Source: Viola odorata
Lineage: Eukaryota > Streptophyta > Magnoliopsida > Malpighiales > Violaceae
Assembly (NCBI GenBank): GCA_963691705.1
Contig: OY829541.1
Span: 69,535,189-69,599,188, forward strand
Direction of reading: 5' to 3'
DNA length: 64,000 bases
Made by a program: the position numbers and the translations under genes. Below the pieces are notes generated by a model, which worked only from the letters and a program-made list of their open reading frames with translations, searched no databases and had not been told where the DNA came from. Below, piece by piece: positions 44,600 through 57,900 of the stretch (position 1 is the stretch's first letter; each line of letters opens with the position of its first letter).

Positions 44600-46590
44600 C
44601 GCAGTTGTGATGGAACTCGCGAGTTCTACTTTTGACCTCTCAAGCTTTTACATTTGGTTCACCACTGCACTGTACCAAGTGCAGCACAATGTTCTCTGAC
44701 ATCTCAGGTGCAACGTTCGTTAGCCATATCCCAGTGTAAGGCCGTTTTTGTTTTCTATCTTCTAGGCATAAAAAACAATAATTAATACCATAAGAAGAAA
44801 TTACGTGACAGTGGCGCGGCTATGGGCCTACGGTGGTCCATCGGCGTAGCTTCCATTAATATAAAAATTGGGTAAAATTGTTGGATTCATTATTTATAAT
44901 AATTGATAAAGTTAGGGACTGTAGTATAGCTTTTTATAATTAATAGTAGTAATTGATGCTCAAAAGTTGTTATTATAGGGTTAGAATGGCTACATTGAAA
45001 TTTAGGGTTGAAAAATATGACCCTCACTTATGGAATTGGTATTTTTTTATGAACTAAGATCTCAAGCTAGAGCTTTATAAACAATTTTCTAACATTTTTT
45101 TGTCTTTTAAGGTGAACATTTTTATATATTTATTATTTTATTTATGAGAAATGAATAAAAAATTGATTAGTCAATAAGTAAAAAAATGTGTGTAATTTCA
45201 TGCCGTTGGGGTCAATGCATCAAATGGATGGCTGCGACCGATGTCGGGGAGGTTGTTCCCGATATTAACCTCGGCGGTCTGATCAATATTTAAGGTTGTG
45301 GGCCCTTCTTGTAAGCGCCAAAGGTGTCGGGTCTACCGCGTCATTAGCCAATTGGACCCACCCGAAATCATTTATCAACTCCAATTTTTGACCCGCCGCG
45401 CTGCTACTCCAAATTTGTGGGCTCTCAGCTCTCTCTCGTATAATTGCCAATTTGCCACTAGTATTTGGTACCCAATTTAAGTAATTGATTCCTTATCATT
45501 AGCATTTACTATTCTTGCTTAAATTAATTAAACGGAAAATGTCACCCTCCCTTATGACCTGTAACCGAAATACAAATACTTCACGTCAATTAATTTTTAT
45601 TAATTTTGCTCCGTAACTTAATTGTTTGATACAATTAACATTTTTGTTATTTATCTGATTAACGATTATATATAAAAGTTTTTGCCTTATAATATTTAAA
45701 AAAATCGTAAATTCTCATGCATCCTTAACATTGTGAAACAATGGTTTGGTGTATGTGATCGTTACCAAACAGAGCGATCCTAATAAAAAGTATTAATTTA
45801 TATGGTTCAAATTCGAAACCTAATTAACTTTTAAAATAAAAAACAACATATACGAATGCGATAAAATAAGAAAATCATGGCCATAAGAAAAGGACCAAAA
45901 AGTAGGAGCTACCTATCATGCATTGGACATGATTTAAATTAAATAACGTAGGTTTGTTATAAGTTTGGTATATTTTGCTAACCTATAGTGCAAGCTTCAT
46001 CTTCTTTTTTATATTTTTGTTATGGTTGAACAGCATGCGATCGTCTACTTTGACATTTTATCTGTCAATATTATTATCATTTTTTTAGTCAATAAACCCT
46101 GATTATACGATAATAGTAGACAATTAGTTTAAAATTAATCTCTCGCTATCAAATATGAAATATCTATATGTAAAAATGTTGCTGCTCACCAAACACTAAT
46201 GCTATCTTAAGAAAACCAATTTTAATTTATTTAATAATTAGGGATTCTTTTATCAATGGGTTACTATTATTATTATAATAATTAATGGACCTAGCTAACG
46301 ACATTATAGTGTCGTGTAGGATATATATAATATAATTTAGTTTATTATTATTAACCTATAGATGTCATTGTCCCCTATCTCGGTTTTAGTATATTATTAA
46401 CCTAACGAAGGACAAAATTATAGGTACCATCTTTGTAGGATTAGAGTTGGTAATTGATCTTAAGTAGACGTTCCATGTCTCGGTTAGTTCTCTTACCCGG
46501 TAGGAGGATCCATTTTCTTGCAAATTAACATGCATGCTTCCCTGTTTTTAATTTTTTGATAGAATGGTTTTTATTTCAAATCATAAAATA
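44600..46590. other. AT-rich spacer
   Basis: No gene recognised. A GC-richer patch at 45190-45420 (around GTCGGGGAGGTTGTTCCC) may be an old repeat fragment. Confidence 0.4.
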
Positions 46591-46595
46591 AAATA

Positions 46596-47085
46596 TGATA
46601 ATACAAATAAACCCTTCATATTTTCCACTCTTCATCACCAGCGAGGGGGTCCCGATATATATCACCGCCGGTAGCCAAGGCTATGTATACCGTCTCTACT
46701 AGGTAAGTATACTATTTGTACGACATACTAGGGAAACTATCGGGTAAAGGGACATGTATCGGTAATGGCTGGCCAAGCCCAAACAACACGTGTGCCAGGG
46801 TGACCCACAAGGCGAGACTATAAATACCCCCATCACCCCTTCATGAGGGGACAAATACTTACATGCGTACGTGTACTAAAGCTCTACTCAGCTACCTACC
46901 TCCACCCGATAGTTCTCCCTTACTACTTATTTTCATCATGCATATTGACTTCATCGTCGGAGCTTTTACGCCGGAAACACCCTCCAGCGCATTGCAGGTG
47001 GTGTAGGAGCGACGAGACAGTTCACATCGGCGCGTCAGATTATAAAATAATCCTCACCCCAGATCCAAGACTATTAAAATAAAAT
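46596..47085 (+). mobile_element. LTR-like fragment 2 (probable solo LTR)
   Basis: About 490 bp, homologous over its length to 61444-61945. Shared blocks: GTCCCGATATAT, TAGGGAAACTATCG, GGTATCGGTAATGGCTG-type sequence, a TATA region (TATAAATACCCCCATCACCC), GCATATTGACTT and GACGAGACAGTTCAC. The TATA box, the same-strand orientation and the absence of internal gag/pol sequence point to a solo LTR. No convincing target duplication was found, so the ends are approximate. Confidence 0.6.
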
Positions 47086-49380
47086 ATCTGATTTTAAGTA
47101 CAGATTTTTTTACCTGTGACGAAAAGAAAATATAAGGAGAAAAATGTAAACCCTAGTAGGGAATCCGAGACATCACATGCAGTTGAGATCATACTCAAAT
47201 CGGATTAATTTTCTATTAATAAAGAGTATGTCGTCGGATATCTCACTTTGTCAATTTGGTGACCATTGTACTCGAATCGGTACCTCTGAAAATAGGAAAA
47301 GCTTCCTTGTTTTCTGATGGAAGGTAGGTCCTATATACAAAATGGAAATTTAATATTCTTGACTCTTCTATTTTTTAGATTGGAAAAAAATAATCTTTTA
47401 ATTGTTTCCTTTTAAAATACTATACTGTAACATAAATATGTCAAGTGGATGGAAAGATATGGTGCCATTAAAGATGTTAACAACTTGCACCTTCAAACGA
47501 TAATTAAAGTAATCATCATTTCCTTAGTGAAAGTAATCATCGTTGGTGAATAGTAATCAGTGTTGTGTATTTTCAGGATAAAATTAAATTTCCTTCAATA
47601 TTAGTATGAGTTTTGAAGGTGGACAACTCTGATTTTTTTCTTTTATTCTCTAAAAATTCAAACGTAAATAAAGATAAATTAATGTCAAATCTGAACTCTC
47701 CAACTATTAATCACAGTCTAGCATACCTAATTATTTGGCCGAACCTAATTAATACCGGAGTAAATTGAAGTTACTATATCTGTACATATATCCAGGAAAT
47801 AAATTGTTGATTGTTTTAAAATGGGCCATTAGATTTAAATTTAAATATGCTAAACTCATAAAAAAGTATGCTATTTTTGAAATGTGAAACTGTTTTAAAA
47901 ATACTTTTACTTTTTCTGTACAACTACACTATTCATCTTTGTACGATTAAGAAGTTTAGAGTTGAGTTGAATTTAGAGACGCGAAAGTTTTATTGGAGAC
48001 TACATTAATTTGATATTAAACGTTAATTTTACGAATATGATAATTACTTGACGTGATTGTGAAGTCTCTATACTGTGAATAATTATAATTCATTGTTACT
48101 CAATATGTAAGATGCCTATATTTGTGGGCAAGATCAAATCATGGACCTCACTCGATATATATAAACGAGTTTCAAAAGTAAGTTGAGAGAAAACATAGTT
48201 ATTTGAATTATTGAAAGGTGTCATAAGATGCTTGCCATTTGCGTGGTGCGTGCCGCACTATTTGTCGCCATGCTTGCTAAATCTTGCAAGCATTCAACCA
48301 TTGCAGAATATTGCTCCATTTGGTACTTATAAACTACCATACCTTGCCACTTCTCTTTTCGTTTTTCCATTTTCCAGTTTTGGTAAACTTCTCTGAGTGT
48401 ACGGCAATCCGGGCGGTGTGTATTTATTGCTTGAGTTCCTCGTTGAAGGGAGAAAAAGGAAAAGATCTAGTTCAATTTTTCCAAGCGTTGGTTCTTATTT
48501 AGTTTTATTATTGTAATTGTATATTATATTATTCTCAATATATGAGATTATTTTAGGGAAAAAAAAGCATAAAAAGGAAAAAGGTGGCCAATGTACTGCC
48601 GTTGCGATCGTACAGGGGTGGCCAACGGTGTCGTTTAATGCAATTTTGTGAGAGTTTTAGTGGGAACATGACATGACTACAGCTATCGTCCACTCGAAGC
48701 AACCTTCAAGTTTGAAATCCACGCGGAGTCATCTCGTGGGGTAGATTAATACTACTAATAGATTATTACCGAGTGGAGTTTTATTTGATATTTTCAAAAC
48801 ATGATGTGTATAGTATTTCGAGTGTAGTTTAATTTTCAAAAGAAATTCATAATTTTGCAAGTCAATTCATACGCATATTTCGTGGTAACAAAAGTTTTTC
48901 ATATGAAAACTAAGAAATTTCCATGTATATCAAAAATTGAACACAGAACAGGAGCATTTGCGTTCATTTACTTGTTGATGTGCCCGGGATGGTCAAAATA
49001 TTATTAGCACATCTTTCGAGTTTAAGTGCTCATCGCTCTAAATAATTGATCACATTTGCCAATACGCATTGTTTTATGAAAACTGGACTTTGGGAGCGAC
49101 CGGTTGACCCAGGTCGCAAATTGGTTTGGTCAGATTTTCAAAATCAGAGATGTAGTTGACTCTAAGGAAATGATTTGATTAGAACGGTTGAATTAGTCAA
49201 TTTAGTGTGGTTGAACTCGATTGTTATGTAAATTAATAATTTTATTTTACAGTTATAAACATATACTTTATATTTGATTAACCCAATGTTAAATTCTAAT
49301 TGAAACATCAATGATAATACTAATAAATACCAAAAGGACATTTCTGTACTTAGCATACTTTATTAACCCACTACACAACT
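47086..49380. other. AT-rich spacer
   Basis: No gene recognised on either strand. Short open frames around 48211-48502 lack homology. Confidence 0.45.
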
Positions 49381-49609
49381 TTATTTTGGTCGCTACCGTT
49401 TGGACTTTTCTATAAAAGGGAAGAAGGTGCAGAGAGCAAGAGGAGAGACTTCCTTCGATGAGAAAAGGACTCAGGGCTCCTTAGATCTATGACAATCATC
49501 ATCATCATTATCATACATATACCTAGTGTTATTATTTTCATTGTGTGCCAAACGTATCCCCATTATCATATGTCTGCCCTCCATGCATTATGCACATAAC
49601 AACAGGCGT
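49381..49609 (+). mobile_element. LTR-like promoter segment interrupted by a hAT-like insertion
   Basis: TTCTATAAAAGGGAAGAAGG at about 49407-49426, followed by purine-rich leader sequence and ATCATCATCATTATC. It ends exactly at the hAT-like target site. Sequence resembling the downstream part of an LTR resumes at 50513, so both sides may be one LTR split by the insertion. This is inference. Confidence 0.35.
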
Positions 49610-49617
49610 GCAATGAA

Positions 49618-50512
49618 TAAGGGTGTTTATCGGAATTTCGAAATCGGAATTCCAAAATTTCGTTCCGTTCCAAAATAAATTTTAGAAATAAAAGTTCAAA
49701 ATTTTGGAATTTGGAATCGGAATTTCCGTTCCGAAATAAAAACGAAACAAAATTTATCCAGGACAGTTCGGAATTCCAAACTTTCCGAAATTTCGAAATG
49801 ATAATGTTAGTTCTATTAGGGGTGTTCATCCAACAAACTACAATCGATTCGGAAATACCCATTAATCATTTCAGTCTGCCAGCAATCTTTCTTCTCCTCT
49901 CTCGCTCCTCAACGCTCTCTCCTCCTCTGCAATCGTCGCTTCCTTTCTCCTCCAATCGTCGTCGCTCCCTTTCTTCTCCTCTGCAATTGTTGTCCCTCGG
50001 TGGTGAGTGATCCGCCTGTTGAGGGTCGGTGGTGGTGATGGGTGGCAGTGATTTTGTTTCGTTTTTTAATTTGAAGATAAGGGGTCATTGGATTGGTTGC
50101 TGGAAATAGGAAAGGTAAGTTCTTACAATCCTCAAAAACGATTGGTCATTTCAAAATGCTGTCTTTTGATATTTCAGTTGGTATTTTTGGGTTTTGCTTG
50201 ATTTCAGCAAGCAAGTGGGGTTTTCTGCATTTGATATCAAGTTGTTGTAGTGGTGGATTTACCTTATGGTTTGATTGATATGATGCAATTAAGCATTGTT
50301 CTTTGATTGGGTTGGCTGAGCCTGGAGTTAATTTGTTGTTGTGTGACTGATTTTCGCTACGCATATCATGTGTTTGTAAAAATGCCCAAGTGAGTGTTTA
50401 AATGTGTTCGGAAGTTCGGAATTTAGAAAATTACAGAACGGAACAAAATGAATTTCAGGAATTTCAGAATTCTGAACTTTGGAACTTCGAAAACTTCCGA
50501 TGAACAACCCTA
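49618..50512. mobile_element. hAT-like non-autonomous element
   Basis: 895 bp. Termini are TAAGGGTGTTTATCGGAA and, read inward from the right, TAGGGTTGTTCATCGGAA, the hAT style TAGGG end. The flanking 8-bp duplications GCAATGAA (49610-49617) and GCAGTGAG (50513-50520) match at six of eight positions, fitting an old insertion. Subterminal GGAATTCC/GAATTTC motifs are dense at both ends. The centre (49870-50010) is pyrimidine-rich and resembles a gene's 5' leader. A further TTAGGGGTGTTCATCC near 49816 suggests a nested or rearranged terminus. No transposase frame. Confidence 0.65.
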
Positions 50513-51270
50513 GCAGTGAGCAAGCTAACTGGATCCAGCAAGCTACTGGATTAGCAAACTACCGGATTCAGCCAGCTACCGAATCGTGCAAGCCGGGTCA
50601 AGTAAGCTACCGGGTTAAGCACGCAAACGGTTGCGTGCATTATTGATATGCCTATCATTCATAATTAACATGACCACCTAATGGATCACGCTACCAGCAT
50701 GCATAATATCAGCCCTTGCATATACAAACCAGCACAAACAAGCTACTGGAACAACGATAATATATAAGGCTCCAACAAGCAACCTAGCGACATCAACAAC
50801 GATATCGGCGACACCAAGGTTATCAGCAACCACAAGCTACTGGCTCCAACACACCAAACAGCTACAGTAAATGACTCCAGCCAGCCGACGACATGCACAA
50901 GCTAACGGGCGACGGTAGACAATATGCAAGCTAACGACACATGCCTGTACAAGCTATCGGTAAACAACATATGCATATGAACAGTAAGTTGTACCAAATG
51001 TTAATTATAATAGCACAATGGTAATTACCTCAAGGTAAGTTTAATTATATACTTGTGCATACCAACCGTATATTTAATTATATACTCGTAATGACTACCG
51101 ATTAACTTGATCGTCGGAGTGTATACGTTGGGGAAACCCCCCGACGTCCTTTTCAGGTATCCATAGAAGGAATAAGAAGGACCTACAGATCATTCATACA
51201 CGGAGCAAAACCAATCGAATCGTATCTACTGCAGTCTAATATTCATTAAAAACTCTTAAGTATCATCTTA
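50513..51270 (+). repeat. LTR-like region with dispersed CAAGCTA(C/A)(C/T)GG motif
   Basis: About ten irregularly spaced variants of CAAGCTAMYGG lie between 50521 and 50970 (for example at 50521, 50540, 50720-50760 and 50840). They are followed by a TTGATCGTCGGAGTG...TTTTCAGGTATCC block (about 51108-51160) like those in the other LTR-like fragments. Read as LTR-derived; the repeated motif itself is not a known element to me. Confidence 0.5.
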
Positions 51271-53420
51271 CAAAATTGCCATCACCCCGATTCTATTATT
51301 ATCAATCAACTAATTAATCTAATAGATTTTTGAGGGTTTCAATATCTAGTTTTCACAACTATCTCAATATGTACAGAGCAAGTATCAATAAATTAACTTA
51401 AAAAATATATTTATATAATATGATTTTATAGAAGATTTTAATAAAAGTAATAAGTAAAATAAATATAGAAATGTATTTATGAAAATTAGGAACAAAAATA
51501 ATACTTATTAAACATACCTTAATTAAGTTGTATTGTTGCTTCTAAAAAATTGTACTCCTATTAAAAATCCATGCTTTGGAAAATTATAACCAAATGCACA
51601 ACATACAAACAAAAGAACGACATGGATTACCATTTCATCACGCGCCTTGTGTCATCAAATGGGTCGCATTTTCTGTCTCTCTTCAATTAAGAGCTAATCA
51701 AATCAATTTCCTTATTAAATTAATTACTATTCAAAATTAAAGTATGAAATTAACAAAAGATTCTGATTAAGGCTCCTAATCTTAATGGACCCGTATGACT
51801 TTAACAACATATATTATAATGTAAATGGTATGCACAGGAAGTTTTGTTTAGTTTGACATACCAACCAAAGATTATTTGATTTAGCAAAATAAATAAATAA
51901 AAAATGGCTAAGAGATTGGTCATTTGGTTGGACTAACTTACTTTTGCTTGCCTTATTTTCGCAATCTCTATAGTTTTTCTATAGAGGTTAGGGGAGCCAT
52001 ACTCTATGTACCAAGAAGGCACGGAACAAGAAGCATGCGCATGCATTTAATCCGGTTACAAAATATGCATTAATACTTCTCGGATTGACAAGTAAAATTT
52101 TTATATTTTTATGTATGGAAAACTACCCGCTAAAGAGTACTTTAATCTATAGCAAGTTAATCCGAACTGAATAAAATTAGTCTTAGTTTAATAGGTTTAA
52201 GAATACTTGTGATTCATAACTAAAATTTAATGAAAACCTACACTGTTATAATGAGAAGATGCCTAGTTAGTAAATTACTAGCAAAAACTCGAATTTAAAT
52301 CTTAATTTGACTTATAAATAAATGCTAAAATAAAGTTAGACATTTTTATTTAGATCCTAAGGGAAAAAAGTTAAATACCATTAGTGTTGCGGTGGCTTGA
52401 GTTATTTCAATGATTGACCTGATCTGAGAAACTCGCGGTGTGATTAAAATTTGATATTCGCGGACATTTGTTTCGATATCGGAGGGGTTGAGCGATATTC
52501 ACAATTTCACGGCGATTTAGTGAGTTTGACCTACAATGATGAAATGAAATCAAGATCTTTGTGTAAGTTTCGAAAGAAGTAAGTAACAATTTTCTTGGTA
52601 AGGTGACTAAATGAGAAAGAGCAGAAACTATACCAATTTCGCAAAAATCTGAGTTATCTGGCCCAAAATTATGTAGCAGCATGCACATGAATATATCTGT
52701 ATGGCACTACTTTTGGTGAAGTGGAATTCCAACTCTAATGATTTCGTTGTTACTCAATCCAATTGACAAGTTGGGACGTCGTTTTCTCGGATGTATGGAG
52801 CGGAGCGGTGGCGGAGTGTGAATGAAACTTTTGGTTTTGGTTTTGGTTTTGGTTTGGGAATGGGAGGTAAATATAAAAGATTAATAAAAATTCCAGGATG
52901 ATTATGAGATAATTTTAAATTTTAAAAGAGATAAATATAAATAACTATTATAAAAAGAATAAAACTTTAGGGGGCAGAGGAGATCGTTTTTTCTTTAAAA
53001 ACACAAATTTGTTTTTTAAACAATCATTTAAATAATTAAATATTAAATTATTTTGAAAGAAATCCAATAAACAAATTGTATAGTTTATGGGCCTGGACAA
53101 CATGATGGGCCTTTACTGGCCTTTCAGTCTGCTTTTCAACAGTATATTGTATTCGACAACGAACAAATAAATTTGGGCCATGACTTGGCTTTTTGTTTAA
53201 GTGCATGTCGAAAGAAATAGGAAAAGAAAAGAGGACGACCTGTTGCTTTGAGCCCAAATTTTATTCTCTATGGGGACAAAAAACACTAATTTCATTTCTA
53301 CCACCATTTTTTTCCATCATCATCATTATTTCTCATTAGGGTTCTTCTTCCTACCTTAATTTATTGCTACAAAGTACAAACTATTGTCCTAACCTCATCT
53401 TCACTACAAGGGGTTTAACT
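51271..53420. other. AT-rich spacer downstream of the MCU gene
   Basis: No gene recognised. A minus-strand open frame at 52407-52688 contains a possible 3' splice site (CATTGTAG) and lacks homology. A TTTTGG repeat lies at 52829-52857. Confidence 0.45.
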
Positions 53421-54895
53421 TTAATTACCACCAAAGGGTTTATCATACTTTAGGTAATTACCAAAGTTCGGGAAAAATATTTTCCTCAATTCGTTATACT
53501 TTTCCACATCAAAATTATGAGTTTCCATCAATTTCTTCTGCTTGATCTTGAACCGGCGATGGAAATACCCTTCAAATGTCGGCTCGGTCGATGTCTTGAG
53601 GAAGAAACCATACCCAATAGCAAAATGGAGGGATGTGACAAAGAAGCAAATGGGCTCCATCACATCCCACGTTAGCTCCCAAAAAGTCAACCTCATGAAC
53701 CCAAGTGTTTGGATCACAACAAAGCCCAGCCCACAATAGAGCTCCCCTTTCACTAATTTCTTGGCTTTTTCATCAATTAAGGCCTTCTCCTTCTCGAGTA
53801 CCTCTAGCTCCCCTCTTCTTGGGTCGTTCGGAACACCCATCGCCTTTGATATGAACGTCTCCACTATCTGAGCTACCTGAAATTGAATCGAAATCGAAAT
53901 GAGAATGGATCGTAAAACAGACTCTAAATTCAATTCAAATATTCAAATAATTCGATAAAGAAAACTGATTTTGGGATCTCAATTTGCATATTTTCTATTT
54001 GTGTTTAAAATTTATGAATTAATGATGAAGATATTTTTCTATGGTTAAGAAAAAGACAAATTAACCAACGTGTATATATAATGCAAATTTGTCATGTTGC
54101 TATTTTGAACAATGATTATCCATACTTTCAGGCTATTTCCTCCTCGTACGTGTCTATAATAATACCGAAACGCATGAAATTGCCCATTGCATGAAAAGCA
54201 TGATACACGTCCTCGATCGGCTGTTCTATTTGAAAAATAACTTATAATTGAAACAGAAGTATACAACAAAAATACGAAAGATCTGACGTCAGCAAAATGC
54301 CGTCAAAACTGCATACCTGCTCGGGCCGGAGGAACACAGTATTCCCCAAAACGATCACGTTTCCGGAAAGATCCAACGCTTTAGCAAACTCAACGCCTTG
54401 TTCTTCGTTACTACCGCACTCGTCAACACAGATACCGACAAACTCACTGTACGTTATCGAGCTTGTCGGAATCTCTCTCAACCTCATCTTAATCTTCTCC
54501 ACTAGCGACACCCTTAGCACCCTCCTCGCTTCCTCCGCCGACACTCCGGCCACCGTCTCCGGCGGAGCCAGCCCTTCCAACCGGAGCCGTTTGCCGGATA
54601 TGTTGTTGATGCCCACTAGCTTCTCCCTCAGTTTCTCGCCGACGGGGATGGAGAGGAATTCCGGTAGCTGGGTCATGGAGTTACGATGGAGGAACCGCCG
54701 GAAAAACCCCTTCTCGGCGGTTTCCGGCGGGGTGAGGTATTCTCGGCGGAAGTTGTTTTTGGTTGCATTTTGAGGTGATGGGGTTGCGGCGACGTAAGGG
54801 GAGATTGGTGAGTGTTCAAGAGTCACCACCGGCGAGGCGAGACGGTTTCCGGCGAAGGGACGATTCGTGGTGAGTAGCAATTTACGAAGCGCCAT
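53421..54895 (-). CDS. MCU: Mitochondrial calcium uniporter (MCU) family protein
   Basis: Two exons, 54895-54317 and 53876-53421, joined in phase 0, coding 344 residues. The N-terminus is Arg/Ser/Thr-rich with few acids, as expected of a mitochondrial targeting peptide. Exon 2 holds an acidic/basic coiled-coil segment ([19 protein letters not shown]). Two membrane helices follow, joined by the pore signature WDVMEP (263-268), the plant form of the WDxxEP/DIME selectivity motif. The C-terminal part ([30 protein letters not shown]) is family-typical. Family knowledge: MCU forms the Ca2+-selective channel of the inner mitochondrial membrane. The exon-intron structure (single intron before VAQIVE) matches plant MCU genes. 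Exon 1 is GC-rich relative to its surroundings. Confidence 0.94.
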
Positions 54896-54987
54896 TGAAG
54901 GAGTGACGGTGACCGTCCGATGATTTTGGTGATTGACTTTGGAGAGTTCGATGGGATTGAGGAGAAATGGTGGGAGATGGGGGAGGT

Positions 54988-54995
54988 ATTTATAG
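54988..54995 (-). promoter_or_regulatory. Candidate TATA box of the MCU gene
   Basis: TATAAATA on the minus strand, about 93 bp upstream of the ATG at 54895. Confidence 0.5.
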
Positions 54996-57900
54996 AGTCC
55001 AAGGAAAGAGGAGAATCTTTAAATTTAATTTCCCTTTTTTTTCTGTATATTCATTAAATTTAATTTATTTTTCCTTTTTTACACTGGAGAAAAAATGGTG
55101 ATATATTGACGAGTTTTAATTTTTAAATACTTGAAAAAGTCTTTTTATTTTTGTAATATTTCTTACCATTTGGGGATGAGTAAGATTCTGGTGAAAAATG
55201 GGAGTTACGGAATCTTTTCTATTATTATTTTTTTGCGAGTTACGGAATCTTGGTTGAGTCTGACTCGTGAGTGGGAGGTACGCGAGGTATATGCGCGTGG
55301 TAAAGGATTTGCGGTTCGCGAGTGTCGGGAGTAACGGACAGCGGAAGAGAAGCACAGAGGTAACGCCGGGGATGTCTAGAGAGACCAAAATGGCCCTGCA
55401 AAATGGATGTGGTTTAGGTTGGAGACTTGGAGTTTGAGTTGAGAAAAAGAAAAGTAACTTTTATTAGGTAATTAGGAGTTCTTTTATGTCAGAAAATCAA
55501 ATAGTCTTATAAATCTTAATTTTTTTAATTATATAAATGATTAGAAATTGAAGGTCTTCTCATCAAATAAAAGAATTTCAATGCCATTCTAAAATTAAAA
55601 ATAAAATTATAATATACTTTCTCCTCATACCATGAAGTTTAAAATCTAAAAAATCGAATACGCACTTGATACGAACAAACTATGACTCAGAGTTTGTTAT
55701 TTTGTCGTTTAATTAATGATTATAATAACGACAAAAGTACAAACAAGAAAATGATTGCCAACGCCCCTAAAGCAGTAATCTGTTATTTTTGTCGTCTGAT
55801 TAATGATTAAAATGCGACAAAAATAAATGATTAATAATATAGTTAACTTTTAATGATATTTTACACAAGATTTTGTTGAGAAACTCTTCGATAAATTGAA
55901 AATTTACATCGAGAATACAAAACAATTAAATTATCATAAATAAAAGCTATAACGACCAATCAATCAATGTCAATTTAGTACATTTTTAGAATGCAAAATC
56001 ATAAATTTGGAAGGTATAAAATTAATCACTATTTTTTCTTGAGATTTTCGCAAGATATGTGTAAGGAAATGGGATCCTACAATGTGTCCATCTGTAGGTA
56101 CTAAAAAGAAATCACCTTTTACAAACACAGTGAACACAAATATTGTGTTTGTGTTTTTTTTCTTCTTAATGTGACAAAAACCATCAAGGGTAGTAATGTC
56201 TTTTAATCAATCTCTTCGATCTCCGTGTCCTCCACTCTGTAGGTATTTTTCTTCTTTCGTTTTCTTATTAGTGACCCTATATTTTTTTCAAGCTCGCACA
56301 AACGTTGGTAATTTTTTTTTCAAAAAATTGATTATAGATTAATTATTATTACAAATCAGAGATCGAACTATAATTCATATCATCAAGAGGCATATATTAA
56401 TGAACTTTATATTTTTTTTGGTAAATAAAAAAGGAAGTTTAACTACCTCTTAACAAAGACCCAGAGAAAAATGCTCCCACACCACTTCATAAGAATTCAC
56501 ATTAGTAGAACTTTCTCTAGCAAGTAAGTTTGCACACAACCGTACATTAATCAACTTTGCTACAACGTTATAAAAATGGGTCAACATATAATTACTGGTT
56601 GTAAAACGAATTTTATAGAAGATTTTTATTTTTATCTTTTCTAGGAATGTAGATAAGGAAATTTAAACACGAGATATTATTATTTTTACTCTATAGAAAG
56701 TACCACCGGAGACAATATTACCCTCTTCACATTTCTTGAGAAGAAGGTATCATGACACACCTAAAATGTAATTATAGTTTTGATTAATGAAAAGACTAAC
56801 GTAATTAGGTGAGTTTAATCACTACGCACAACAGAAAGAAAAGGAGAAATAAATGTTTGTAGTGCAATGAACAGTGTGCGTGTCACTAAACCCGGTCTCT
56901 CTTACTTGTGTGGCGCAAAGTTGGCATCTCTCTTTTGCATGCTCGGTTTTGGCTACCTCTCTAAAATGCCTGCCAAATGCCATGAAAAGTTTTGGTAACC
57001 CAACCTAACGTGGTCTCCTTTCAATTGGCATGCTTTCCATGCCATGCCACGCCACTTTTTTCAATTTCTAACCTTTCATACTCTAATGCATTAATTGTAT
57101 CCGACAAATCAACATAATAATAGAGCGAACGCCAAAGGTTGTCTACAAACTGGTTTTTAATTCCATTTGATAAACGGGTGGGCTTAGACCCAACCAGTCG
57201 TTTTGGGCTCTAAATGGGCTCAAACCGTTCGCCCTTATTGCATTGCATACACTCTTCATATTAAGATGCTGCATCACCCATGTGGGTCCATCCTTAATGT
57301 TAAAATATTATAAGTATTTTAGCGTGAACATACTAGTACATCTGAATTTAATTTTCCAAACAAGTCGATAATTAATATCTGATTTTTATTTTAATATAAA
57401 AATGACATTTAATCCATGCAAATGCAAGCAATATTTTTAGGGTTTAAAACGTAAGTTATAAGTTTGATCTCTTGTACTATTGTATAAATAATTAATAATA
57501 TAATTATTTTTTTAAAAAAGTTTTAGGGCTCCAAAGAATAAGTTGGAGACAAGAGGGCATATATGTGGGCGTGGTGGTCTATAGCAAAGGCTTCCACTCG
57601 AGCGAACACAAAAAAGCAAAATTGTTGGGCTAGTGTTTGACATGATGGACCATTCACATACCCATTAATTTCTTAATTAATTAGTGATCATGATCATAAT
57701 CATATCATGAGAGGGACATGAGTAAGTGGAGATGAGATCACCAAAAACTTCATCAATCAACTTCTTCTCCATACAAATAATAAGGAACTACACATACCAG
57801 ATTTCTCATTCTTGTCAACAACATAATCCATACTTTATTTATGCGTCATCGATCACAAATCCATATTGGATGTCTTGTCAGTTGGCCCCAATCGAATTAA

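Noticed and set aside
52407..52688. 93-codon minus-strand frame with a possible splice acceptor inside
   Set aside because: Product shows no recognisable domain, and no partner exons were found.
54297..54773. 158-codon plus-strand frame opposite MCU exon 1
   Set aside because: Antisense shadow. The minus strand has the MCU family sequence and a consistent splice.
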